The notes under the pieces are model-generated. The model searched no databases and had not been told where the DNA came from. It worked only from the letters and a program-made list of their open reading frames with translations. Shown here piece after piece: positions 12,000 to 19,960 of a DNA stretch of 64,000 nucleotides. Positions within the stretch are counted from its first letter, which is position 1. The number at the start of each line of letters is the position of its first letter. The DNA comes from Mauremys mutica (taxonomy: Eukaryota; Chordata; Testudines; Geoemydidae): assembly GCF_020497125.1 (NCBI RefSeq), contig NC_059081.1, positions 13,629,105 through 13,693,104 on the forward strand. Direction: 5' to 3'. The position numbers were made by a program, and so were the translations under genes.

Positions 12000-12004
12000 G
12001 TCAC
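12000..12004. repeat. Target-site duplication, left copy (GTCAC)
   Basis: GTCAC abuts the first base of the 5' LTR. The same five bases follow the last base of the 3' LTR. A 5-bp duplication fits Ty3/gypsy integrases and shows that both LTRs belong to one insertion. Confidence 0.9.
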
Positions 12005-13625
12005 TGTAGTGAGTCGGTGTGGCTCCCCTCCTGCCCGGCAGAGGGAGCTGCCCTGCCAACACCTCAGTGGGCGGAACTTCCGCCCCCAGTCCCCGCCCCC
12101 CGGAAGTCAAGGGGCGGGGCAGGAAGTAGAAAAGGCGCATGCCCAAGCTCAGTCAACAGCCAGCCGTCGCCGGGAGCAGACGTGCCTGCGGGAGCTACCA
12201 GCTGGGAGCCCTCCTCGGCCCAAGGTAATTGCCCTGCCTGGCCGGAACTTCCCCTCGCCCACTACCCAGAGGAGCCCGCGGAGCCTACCCGGAGCCCGTA
12301 CTGGGAGGAGCCCCCAGGATTGCCGAGCGCCCGCTATGAGGAGGAGCCCCCTAGGCCCTGCTGTTACCCAGAGGAGCCGCCCGAGCCGTCCTGGCCCAAC
12401 TTCCCAGAAGAGCTACCGGACCTGCCGCCAAGCCCTCCACCAGAGCCGATGCAGACCGACTGGCCTGAACCGGGTGCGACGGACGAGGTAGGCCTTGAGG
12501 GGGAGATGGACTGTAGCCCGGGGGTAGCCGACCCTTGTCCGGCTGAGGGCACTGATGTGCCCATGTCAGTGTGTTGCGGCCAGGATCCCCACTGACCGCA
12601 GCGGGTCCACGCCGCTGCTAGGGCCCCGGGCTGGGACACAGTGGAGTGGGTGGGCCTGTGTCCCCCCTGCCACCCCACTCACGGGTGGCAGTCTCCCCCT
12701 CAACCCAGCGCTCTGGCATAGCAGCTTGCACTTGGCTGTTGCTGCTCAGCCCTGCCTGAGGGTTTGAGCTAGAGCTGCTGTTTTGCTGCCCCGCCCTGAC
12801 TGAGGGCTTGGGCTTTGTAGACTTGAACTGCTGCTCAGCCCCCGCCTGAGGGTCTAAGCTAGAGCTGCGGTTTTGCTGCCCCGCCCTGACTGAGGGCTTG
12901 GGCTTTATGGACTTGAACTGCTGCTCAGCCCTGCCTGGGGGTCTGAGCTCTGCTTCTTGTTACTGCCCGCCCTGAGCTAGGGCTTGGGCTTACAGACTGA
13001 ACTGCTGCTCAGCCCTGCCTGAGGGCCTGAGCTCTGCCTCTTGCTATTGCCCCGCCCTGCTCCAAAGGGCCAGGGCTTATTGAACTGCTGTCGCTCTGCC
13101 CTGCTCCAGAGGGACAGGGCCTATTGAACTGCTATTGCCCGCCCTGCTCCAAAGGGCCAGGGCTTATTGAACTGCTGTCGCTCTGCCCTGCTCCAGAGGG
13201 ACAGGGCCTATTGAACTGCTATTGCCCGCCCTGCTCCAAAGGGCCAGGGCTTATTGAACTGCTGTCGCTCTGCCCTGCTCCAGAGGGCCAGGGCTTATTG
13301 AACTGCTATTGCCCGCCCTGCTCCAGAGGGCCAGGGCTTATTGAACTGCTGTTGCCCTGTCCTGCTCCAGAGGGCCAGGGCCTACCTGAACTATTGTTGC
13401 CCTACCCTCCTCCAAAGGGCCAGGGCTTATTGAACTGCTGTTGCCCTGCCCTGCACCAGAGGGCCTGGGCCTATTTGAACTGCTGTTGGCCGGCCCCTGC
13501 ACCAGAGGGCCCGGCGATCTAACATTGTTCCCCGTGACTCCTAATAGCTAGCAGGCGAACAGAAGTGAGTCGGAGTGGCTCCCCTCCTGCCCGCTGGAGG
13601 GTCGAGCCCCGACCGACCGATTACA
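12005..13625 (+). repeat. 5' LTR of the Gmr1-like element
   Basis: 1621 bp, starts TG and ends CA. It matches the 3' LTR except for two substitutions plus a 1-base indel near 12840-12850, one substitution near 13409 and one near 13524. The first 590 bp are open in the frame that pol uses in the 3' LTR. The middle (about 12747-13045) has loose repeats around a CTGCTCAGCCCTGCCTG motif. The distal part (13052-13520) is a tandem array of about 43/44 bp. I see no AATAAA or ATTAAA hexamer and no clear TATA box, so the transcription start and polyadenylation sites (U3/R/U5 limits) cannot be placed by eye. Confidence 0.95.
13052..13520 (+). repeat. LTR-internal tandem array, unit about 43/44 bp (5' LTR)
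   Basis: About eleven units, each with a CCCTGCTCCA start, an AGGGCCAGGGC core and TTGAACTGCT. The first six alternate 44- and 43-bp versions (CTGTCGCTCTG versus CTATTGCCCG endings), so the real period there is an 87-bp dimer. Later units vary more. The same array recurs at 19101-19569 in the 3' LTR. Confidence 0.9.
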
Positions 13626-13626
13626 T

Positions 13627-13644
13627 TGGCACCTGACCAGGGAC
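13627..13644 (+). other. Primer-binding site (PBS)
   Basis: One base after the LTR end the sequence reads TGGCACCTGACCAGGGAC. It starts with TGG, as expected for pairing with the 3' CCA of a tRNA. I could not assign the primer tRNA from memory of vertebrate tRNA 3' ends. The position is certain; the primer identity is open. Confidence 0.7.
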
Positions 13645-13715
13645 CGTGAACCTAAGCCCTGTGAGAAAGGGCTAGGAGAGGGGCCAACGACTGCCAAGTC
13701 GGCCCCAATACCCAA

Positions 13716-14570
13716 ATGGAGATGGAGCGCATAATCCAGCTGATCGTGGAAAGTCAGGAGCGGCAGCTGGCCGCCCAGCTGCAGCATCAGCAGCAGCAGC
13801 AGGCGACCCAGCGGGAGGACCAGCAACAAAGGGATGCAGCCCACCTCCAGCTGCAACAAGGCCTGCACACAGCCCAGCTGGAACAGCAGCAGCAGTTGCT
13901 GCAACAGCTGGGGGCCCAGCTGCAACAGCTGCTAGTCGCTCACCCTCGTCCCGCGGAGGGACCCGCCGGCGAGGGGTCAGGACCACCCCGGATGGCGGCC
14001 CCCCTCCGCTTAACCAAGATGGGCCCGGACGATGACCCCGAGGCCTTTCTAGTAACCTTCGAGCGGGTGGCCCTGGTCGCCGGCTGGGCCCGGGACCAGT
14101 GGGCCACGCTACTCGCCCCCTATTTAACCGGGGCGGCGCAGACGGCGTACCGAGGACTCCCTACGGAGGACGCCCGACATTATGATCGAGTAAAGGCCGC
14201 CATACTAGACGCGCTAGACGTCAGCCCGGAGACATACCGGCAGAGGTTCCGAAGCCAGGTGTACCCCACCGGAGCTCGGCCCCGCGTGGTCGCCCAGACG
14301 CTAAAAGAGAACTGCCGGCGGTGGCTCCAACCGGGCGAGCGGACGGCGGAGGAAGTTACGGAACAGGTCGTCCTCGAACAATTCGTTCACACCCTGCCGT
14401 CCCGGGGCAGGGCATGGGTCCTTCGTCACCGGCCCACGACTCTGGCCGAGGCCGTAAGCAGGATGGAGGATTTCCTAGCTGCTGAAACGGCGGTAGGACC
14501 CCCCTGCCACCCTCCTGGGGTCAGGACAGACACCCCACGGGGGGGAAAGGAAGGGGGAATCCCCCAGTGA
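13716..14570 (+). CDS. gag: Gag of the Gmr1-like element, SCAN-like capsid
   Basis: 284 codons, the structural protein that would form the element's particle. The start is the first ATG of the frame, about 70 bp after the PBS. Residues 1-75 are very Gln/Leu-rich and look coiled-coil (runs such as QHQQQQQ and [11 protein letters not shown]). Residues 92-169 resemble the N-terminal part of a retrotransposon capsid. Residues 170-257, from [10 protein letters not shown] to the MEDFLAAE stretch, have the helical pattern and key residues of a SCAN domain, including [14 protein letters not shown] and [10 protein letters not shown]. Known: SCAN domains of amniote zinc-finger proteins were proposed to come from a Gmr1-like capsid. 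The zinc knuckle normally at the Gag C-terminus is missing here; it lies in the next frame, in pol. The frame ends at TGA 14568-14570, overlapping the pol frame by 74 bases. Confidence 0.88.
   Translation: MEMERIIQLIVESQERQLAAQLQHQQQQQATQREDQQQRDAAHLQLQQGLHTAQLEQQQQLLQQLGAQLQQLLVAHPRPAEGPAGEGSGPPRMAAPLRLTKMGPDDDPEAFLVTFERVALVAGWARDQWATLLAPYLTGAAQTAYRGLPTEDARHYDRVKAAILDALDVSPETYRQRFRSQVYPTGARPRVVAQTLKENCRRWLQPGERTAEEVTEQVVLEQFVHTLPSRGRAWVLRHRPTTLAEAVSRMEDFLAAETAVGPPCHPPGVRTDTPRGGKEGGIPQ
14497..14570 (+). other. Gag/pol frame overlap, candidate +1 frameshift zone
   Basis: Both frames are open across these 74 bases. Gag uses codon positions one base behind pol. The zone contains a run of seven G followed by AAA (14539-14548) and a run of five G (14553-14557). 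Either translation shifts here naturally or a 1-base change has split a longer frame. The sequence alone cannot decide. Confidence 0.5.
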
Positions 14571-14712
14571 AACCCGGCGGGTAGGACACGGACCGGACGG
14601 CCACCCGGAACCCCGGGCCCGAGCCCGGGAGACAACCCCTCGGACCGGGCCCACGCCCATCCGCCCCGGAACCCCGGGGCCCCGTCGGAGCCCGCCTCGC
14701 GGGCCGACCCAA

Positions 14713-17700
14713 ATGGCCCCTCGGACCCGGCGACCTGAGCTCGGCCCCTGTTTTGGCTGTGGGAAGCGGGGGCACCTGCAGCGGGATTGTCCAGGGATGG
14801 ACTGTAGCTTCGGCCAGGTCTGGGCAGGACACAACCGAGCACGACTGCCCCAGAACCCCAAGCTAACCGTCCCGGTGGTTGTCGGCCACCAGTCCGCTCG
14901 GGCCCTAATTGACTCCGGCTGTGGCCAGACCCTAGTGCGCCAGGACTTGGGACCCCCGGCCGACTCCCGCTTAGGAACAATCCAGCTACAATGCATACAT
15001 GGGGATGTCAAGCCCTATCCTAGTGCCAGAGTCTCGTTGACGGTTGAAGGGGTCACTCGGGATCTGGTAGTCGGCCTGGCGCAGGGCCTGGCCTACCCTG
15101 TCATCCTGGGGCGGGACTGGCCCGCCTTCGAGGAACTCTTGCGGGTCAAGCCGGTCTTCGAAGCAGACACCCCGGAACACTTGTCTGAAGACCCGGCGGA
15201 CACCATAGGGGAAGGGCCGGGACCCACCCGAGAGGAGGAACCACACCGGGAACCCCCGGAGGGGCCCCGGTTTGACAGTGACTTCTGCCAGGACCAGAGG
15301 ACGGACCCTACCCTCCGCGCCTATTACGAGCAACTTGCGGCCATAGACGGGTCCGTGATTGAACCCCAGCGAGCTACTCAGTGGCCCCACTTTGAGTTGC
15401 GTCGGGACCGCCTGTACCGGATGGACCGGGACCCGCGGACCCGGGAGCCCCGGACTCAGCTACTGGTTCCCCAGTGCCATCGACGGGCCGTGCTGAAGCT
15501 GGCTCACGACGTCCCGGCCGCCGGACACCTGGGGCAAGAGAAGACCCTAGCCCGGGTTCTGGGGCGGTTTTTCTGGCCGGGGATCCACCAGGATATAAAG
15601 CAGTACTGCCGGTCCTGCCCAGAATGCCAACTAGCGGCACCTCCAGGAGTACCCCGGGCACCCTTGGTTCCCATGCCCCTCATGGAGATACCCTTTGAGA
15701 GGGTCGCCATGGATCTCGTGGGTCCGCTCCCCAAAACAACGACCGGGTTTCAGCATGTTCTCGTCCTTGTGGACTACGCCACCCGGTTTCCAGAAGCCAT
15801 CCCCTTGAGGAGTATTACGGCCCGGACCATAGCCGGGGAATTGATGAAGATTTTCGCCCGGGTGGGACTTCCCCGGGAGATACTGACGGACCAAGGGACC
15901 AGCTTCACCTCTCGGCTGCTCCAACAGGTGTGTGGCATCTTAGGGGTCAAGCAACTCCGCACGACCGTCTATCACCCTCAAACGGACGGACTAGTGGAGC
16001 GCTTCAATAGAACCCTTAAAAGCATGTTGCGCAAGTTCCCTCCCGAGGAGCTCCGGCATTGGGATCAGTTCCTGCCTGCCCTGCTGTTAGCGATCCGGGA
16101 GGTTCCCCAGGCATCGACACAGTTCTCACCCTTTGAGCTTCTCTACGGTCGCCGCCCCCGGGGACTCCTAGACCTGCTGCGGGAAGCCTGGGAACAGACG
16201 ACCTCCCCGACCCAAGGTCTTTTAGACTATGTCATCCAGTTACAGGGATACCTTACCCAGGCAGGAACCCTAGCCAGAGAAAATCTGAGGGCGGCCCAGC
16301 GCCGACAGGAGCGGACCTACAACCAAGGAGCCCAGGTCCGCGAATTTTCGCCGGGGGACCGCGTCTTGCTACTCCTGCCGTCCAGTGAGTCTAAACTACT
16401 GGCCCGCTGGCAGGGGCCGTATGAGGTGGTTAAGAAGACCGGACCCGTAACCTATGAGGTTCGTCAGCCGGGCAAGCGCAAGGCGACCCAACGATATCAT
16501 GTCAACCTGTTAAAGCCCTGGCGGGAACAGGAGGGCCTCCTAATTAACCCGTGTCCCCCCGAACCGGAGCTAGGGCCTAGCGTACCCCGGCCCGAGGGAC
16601 ACCTCACACCAGGGCTGGGCGAATCATTGACGGACGAGCAGCGGAAGCAGGCTAATTGTCTCCTGAGAGCATTTCAGAAGACCTTCACCGCTGTCCCAGG
16701 GCAGACCAATCTGGTGTGCCATTCGATCCAGACGGAGCCCGGGAAGGTGATCCGTGAAACGAACCGGCCCCTACCCTATCGAATGCGAAACGACGTCGAA
16801 GAAGAGGTCCAGGCGATGCTAGCTTTGGGGGTCGTGGAACCATCCCAGAGCGAGTGGCGCAGCCCCGTGGTGCTCGTACCCAAGCCAGATGGCTCCAGAC
16901 GGTTTTGTATTGACTTTCGGAGAGTTAACGCCATCTCACGCTTCGACGCGTACCCGATGCCCCGGGTAGACGAGTTACTAAATCGGCTCGGCGAAGCTCG
17001 ATACATTACAACCCTCGACCTCAGTAAGGGGTATTGGCAGATCCCCCTCGACCAGGCCTCGAAGGAAAAGACCGCCTTTGCCACCCCCTCGGGGCTCTAT
17101 CAATTTACCCGGATGCCCTTCGGTCTTCATGGGGCACCGGCGACCTTCCAGAGGCTGATGGACCGCCTGTTACAGACCCATCACGAATACGCCGCCGCCT
17201 ACCTGGACGACGTGGTCGTCTATAGTCGTCGGTGGGAGGAGCACTTGCCCCGGGTCGCGGCAGTCCTAAGGTCACTCAGGCAAGCGGGGTTGACCGCTAA
17301 CCCCAAGAAGTGTCGCATCGCTTGGCAGGAGACGAATTATCTGGGCTACACGGTCGGAGGGGGCCAAGTGCGGCCTCTCGTGGGGAAGGTACAGGCCCTA
17401 CTGGACTGCCCAACACCAACGACGAAGCGCCACGTTCGTCAGTTTCTGGGCATCGTCGGATATTATCGACGCTTCATTCCCCAGTTTGCTTCCATAGCCG
17501 CGCCCTTAACGGGGCTCTTGACCAAGGATAGCCCCAGACAGGTGCGCTGGGACGCGAACTGCGAGGCAGCGTTCCGACGGCTGAAGCACTGCCTCTGCCA
17601 AGAACCCGTTCTATACAGCCCGGACTTCAACCGAGGCTTCATTCTACAGACAGACGCCTCCCAGGTGGGGTTGGGCGCAGTTCTGTCTCAAGATGTGGAG

Positions 17701-18645
17701 GGTCAAGATCACCCCGTACTCTACCTTAGTAGGAAATTGTTCCCACGCGAAAGGAACTACTCCGTGGTGGAAAAGGAGGCGCTGGCCGTTAAATGGGCCT
17801 GCGAGGCCCTCCGTTTCTATCTGCTGGGGGCCCCCTTCACACTGGTGACAGATCACGCCCCCCTTCGATGGCTACTCCGCATGAAGGACAATAACGCCCG
17901 CATCATGCGGTGGTACTTGGCCTTGCAGCCGTACGCATTCACTGTTCTACACAGGGCTGGCAAGGACCATGCCAACGCGGACTTCCTGTCGCGTATTGGA
18001 GAGATGGAGGAGCCTGGCCCCGATGAACGGGAGCCAGACTTAAGGGGGGGGGTGTGTAGTGAGTCGGTGTGGCTCCCCTCCTGCCCGGCAGAGGGAGCTG
18101 CCCTGCCAACACCTCAGTGGGCGGAACTTCCGCCCCCAGTCCCCGCCCCCCGGAAGTCAAGGGGCGGGGCAGGAAGTAGAAAAGGCGCATGCCCAAGCTC
18201 AGTCAACAGCCAGCCGTCGCCGGGAGCAGACGTGCCTGCGGGAGCTACCAGCTGGGAGCCCTCCTCGGCCCAAGGTAATTGCCCTGCCTGGCCGGAACTT
18301 CCCCTCGCCCACTACCCAGAGGAGCCCGCGGAGCCTACCCGGAGCCCGTACTGGGAGGAGCCCCCAGGATTGCCGAGCGCCCGCTATGAGGAGGAGCCCC
18401 CTAGGCCCTGCTGTTACCCAGAGGAGCCGCCCGAGCCGTCCTGGCCCAACTTCCCAGAAGAGCTACCGGACCTGCCGCCAAGCCCTCCACCAGAGCCGAT
18501 GCAGACCGACTGGCCTGAACCGGGTGCGACGGACGAGGTAGGCCTTGAGGGGGAGATGGACTGTAGCCCGGGGGTAGCCGACCCTTGTCCGGCTGAGGGC
18601 ACTGATGTGCCCATGTCAGTGTGTTGCGGCCAGGATCCCCACTGA
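14713..18645 (+). CDS. pol: Pol polyprotein: zinc knuckle-PR-IN-RT-RNase H
   Basis: 1310 codons from the first in-frame ATG, uninterrupted. The frame is open from 14497, one base forward of gag, so expression by +1 frameshift is likelier than by this ATG. Domains: CCHC knuckle C13-C16-H21-C26; aspartic protease D67-S-G; integrase zinc finger near H265/H272/C302/C305; integrase catalytic D334, D393, E429 (35 residues between the last two); GPY/F module with G568-P-Y; reverse transcriptase with LDLSKGYWQ (D769) and YLDD at 830-833; RNase H D981, EKEALA near 1020-1025, D1047. All catalytic residues I can check are present, so this copy looks enzymatically intact. Residues 1115-1310 are read from the 3' LTR and are rich in Pro, Glu and Trp (EEPP-type repeats), with no similarity I recognise. 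The domain order identifies the Gmr1 clade. Confidence 0.93.
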   Translation: MAPRTRRPELGPCFGCGKRGHLQRDCPGMDCSFGQVWAGHNRARLPQNPKLTVPVVVGHQSARALIDSGCGQTLVRQDLGPPADSRLGTIQLQCIHGDVKPYPSARVSLTVEGVTRDLVVGLAQGLAYPVILGRDWPAFEELLRVKPVFEADTPEHLSEDPADTIGEGPGPTREEEPHREPPEGPRFDSDFCQDQRTDPTLRAYYEQLAAIDGSVIEPQRATQWPHFELRRDRLYRMDRDPRTREPRTQLLVPQCHRRAVLKLAHDVPAAGHLGQEKTLARVLGRFFWPGIHQDIKQYCRSCPECQLAAPPGVPRAPLVPMPLMEIPFERVAMDLVGPLPKTTTGFQHVLVLVDYATRFPEAIPLRSITARTIAGELMKIFARVGLPREILTDQGTSFTSRLLQQVCGILGVKQLRTTVYHPQTDGLVERFNRTLKSMLRKFPPEELRHWDQFLPALLLAIREVPQASTQFSPFELLYGRRPRGLLDLLREAWEQTTSPTQGLLDYVIQLQGYLTQAGTLARENLRAAQRRQERTYNQGAQVREFSPGDRVLLLLPSSESKLLARWQGPYEVVKKTGPVTYEVRQPGKRKATQRYHVNLLKPWREQEGLLINPCPPEPELGPSVPRPEGHLTPGLGESLTDEQRKQANCLLRAFQKTFTAVPGQTNLVCHSIQTEPGKVIRETNRPLPYRMRNDVEEEVQAMLALGVVEPSQSEWRSPVVLVPKPDGSRRFCIDFRRVNAISRFDAYPMPRVDELLNRLGEARYITTLDLSKGYWQIPLDQASKEKTAFATPSGLYQFTRMPFGLHGAPATFQRLMDRLLQTHHEYAAAYLDDVVVYSRRWEEHLPRVAAVLRSLRQAGLTANPKKCRIAWQETNYLGYTVGGGQVRPLVGKVQALLDCPTPTTKRHVRQFLGIVGYYRRFIPQFASIAAPLTGLLTKDSPRQVRWDANCEAAFRRLKHCLCQEPVLYSPDFNRGFILQTDASQVGLGAVLSQDVEGQDHPVLYLSRKLFPRERNYSVVEKEALAVKWACEALRFYLLGAPFTLVTDHAPLRWLLRMKDNNARIMRWYLALQPYAFTVLHRAGKDHANADFLSRIGEMEEPGPDEREPDLRGGVCSESVWLPSCPAEGAALPTPQWAELPPPVPAPRKSRGGAGSRKGACPSSVNSQPSPGADVPAGATSWEPSSAQGNCPAWPELPLAHYPEEPAEPTRSPYWEEPPGLPSARYEEEPPRPCCYPEEPPEPSWPNFPEELPDLPPSPPPEPMQTDWPEPGATDEVGLEGEMDCSPGVADPCPAEGTDVPMSVCCGQDPH
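18042..18052 (+). other. Polypurine tract
   Basis: AAGGGGGGGGG lies two bases before the 3' LTR and would prime plus-strand DNA synthesis. It sits inside the pol reading frame, just after the RNase H domain. The TG between the tract and the LTR fits the two bases normally trimmed by integrase before joining. Confidence 0.85.
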
Positions 18646-19674
18646 CCGCAGCGGGTCCACGCCGCTGCTAGGGCCCCGGGCTGGGACACAGTGGAGTGGG
18701 TGGGCCTGTGTCCCCCCTGCCACCCCACTCACGGGTGGCAGTCTCCCCCTCAACCCAGCGCTCTGGCATAGCAGCTTGCACTTGGCTGTTGCTGCTCAGC
18801 CCTGCCTGAGGGTTTGAGCTAGAGCTGCTGTTTTGCTGCCCCGCCCTGACTGAGGGCTTGGGCTTTGTAGACTTGAACTGCTGCTCAGCCCTGCCTGGGG
18901 GTCTAAGCTAGAGCTGCGGTTTTGCTGCCCCGCCCTGACTGAGGGCTTGGGCTTTATGGACTTGAACTGCTGCTCAGCCCTGCCTGGGGGTCTGAGCTCT
19001 GCTTCTTGTTACTGCCCGCCCTGAGCTAGGGCTTGGGCTTACAGACTGAACTGCTGCTCAGCCCTGCCTGAGGGCCTGAGCTCTGCCTCTTGCTATTGCC
19101 CCGCCCTGCTCCAAAGGGCCAGGGCTTATTGAACTGCTGTCGCTCTGCCCTGCTCCAGAGGGACAGGGCCTATTGAACTGCTATTGCCCGCCCTGCTCCA
19201 AAGGGCCAGGGCTTATTGAACTGCTGTCGCTCTGCCCTGCTCCAGAGGGACAGGGCCTATTGAACTGCTATTGCCCGCCCTGCTCCAAAGGGCCAGGGCT
19301 TATTGAACTGCTGTCGCTCTGCCCTGCTCCAGAGGGCCAGGGCTTATTGAACTGCTATTGCCCGCCCTGCTCCAGAGGGCCAGGGCTTATTGAACTGCTG
19401 TTGCCCTGTCCTGCTCCAGAGGGCCAGGGCCTACCTGAACTATTGTTGCCCTACCCTGCTCCAAAGGGCCAGGGCTTATTGAACTGCTGTTGCCCTGCCC
19501 TGCACCAGAGGGCCTGGGCCTATTTGAACTGCTGTTGGCCGGCCCCTGCACCAGAGGGCCCGGCGATCTAACGTTGTTCCCCGTGACTCCTAATAGCTAG
19601 CAGGCGAACAGAAGTGAGTCGGAGTGGCTCCCCTCCTGCCCGCTGGAGGGTCGAGCCCCGACCGACCGATTACA
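18055..19674 (+). repeat. 3' LTR of the Gmr1-like element
   Basis: 1620 bp direct copy of 12005-13625, preceded by the polypurine tract and a TG dinucleotide. The pol reading frame enters it and stops at 18645. It ends at ...GATTACA, followed directly by the GTCAC duplication. Confidence 0.95.
19101..19569 (+). repeat. LTR-internal tandem array (3' LTR copy)
   Basis: Same array as in the 5' LTR, with the same unit number and only two substitutions across the block and its immediate flank. Neither LTR has gained or lost a unit since insertion. Confidence 0.88.
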
Positions 19675-19679
19675 GTCAC
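19675..19679. repeat. Target-site duplication, right copy (GTCAC)
   Basis: The five bases directly after ...GATTACA equal those before the 5' LTR. Confidence 0.9.
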
Positions 19680-19689
19680 CTTAAGCAGC

Positions 19690-19960
19690 TCAGGCAAAGG
19701 GAATTATTATGGCACTGTACAAACACATAGTAAGAGACAACCCCTTACCAGAAGAGCTTATGGTTTCAATAAACACAGGCAAAGGGTAGGAGGAAGGAAT
19801 TATTATTATCCCCATTGTAGAGCTGAGGAACAGAAGGATGGAGAGCCCAGCAGAAAGACTCCAATGGACATTGGATCAGGCCTGGACTTGCCCAAGGTCA
19901 CACAAGAACCAGGAATTGAAGGAAAGTCTTACAGGTACCAGGGCAGTAGCCTTAGCCCCA
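19690..19960 (-). repeat. MIR-like core SINE with long tail
   Basis: Read on the reverse strand it has a MIR-like core (CTTGCCCAAGGTCACACA on this strand) and a tail containing GTACAAACACATAGTAAGAG and AAGAGCTTATGG. The same order occurs at 25095-25350 and, in sense orientation, at 40045-40280. Confidence 0.65.

Larger units (their letters stand above)
12005..19674 (+). mobile_element. Full-length Gmr1-like Ty3/gypsy LTR retrotransposon
   Basis: Seen: two direct LTRs (12005-13625 and 18055-19674) starting TGTAG and ending TTACA, a 5-bp target-site duplication GTCAC on both sides, a primer-binding site one base after the 5' LTR, gag and pol frames, and an A2G9 polypurine tract just before the 3' LTR. 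The LTRs differ by four substitutions and one single-base indel, so the insertion is recent. Pol order is zinc knuckle, protease, integrase, GPY/F, reverse transcriptase, RNase H. Known: ordinary Ty3/gypsy elements place integrase last. Integrase upstream of RT within a gypsy-type pol marks the Gmr1 clade first described from cod. The element is GC-rich with many CpGs, in sharp contrast to its AT-rich flanks. There is no envelope gene. Only the gag/pol frame change separates this copy from an uninterrupted coding capacity, and that change may be natural. Confidence 0.95.

Noticed and set aside
12009..12491. 160-codon Arg/Ser/Pro-rich frame in the 5' LTR (and its copy at 18059-18541)
   Set aside because: It overlaps the pol-tail frame in another phase. 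Long frames in all phases are expected in this GC-rich sequence, and the copy overlapping intact pol must be a shadow.
11894..12595. 233-codon frame at the left edge of the retrotransposon
   Set aside because: It starts in flanking DNA and runs through the 5' LTR in the same frame that pol uses in the 3' LTR. It is the LTR copy of the pol tail, not an independent gene.
14426..15011. Two reverse-strand frames of 178-184 codons opposite the gag/pol junction
   Set aside because: They lie opposite verified gag and pol sequence, are low in sequence complexity, and have no domain. Shadow frames.
12005..19674. Endogenous retrovirus
   Set aside because: There is no envelope frame, and the pol order (integrase before RT) and GPY/F module fit a Ty3/gypsy Gmr1-type retrotransposon.
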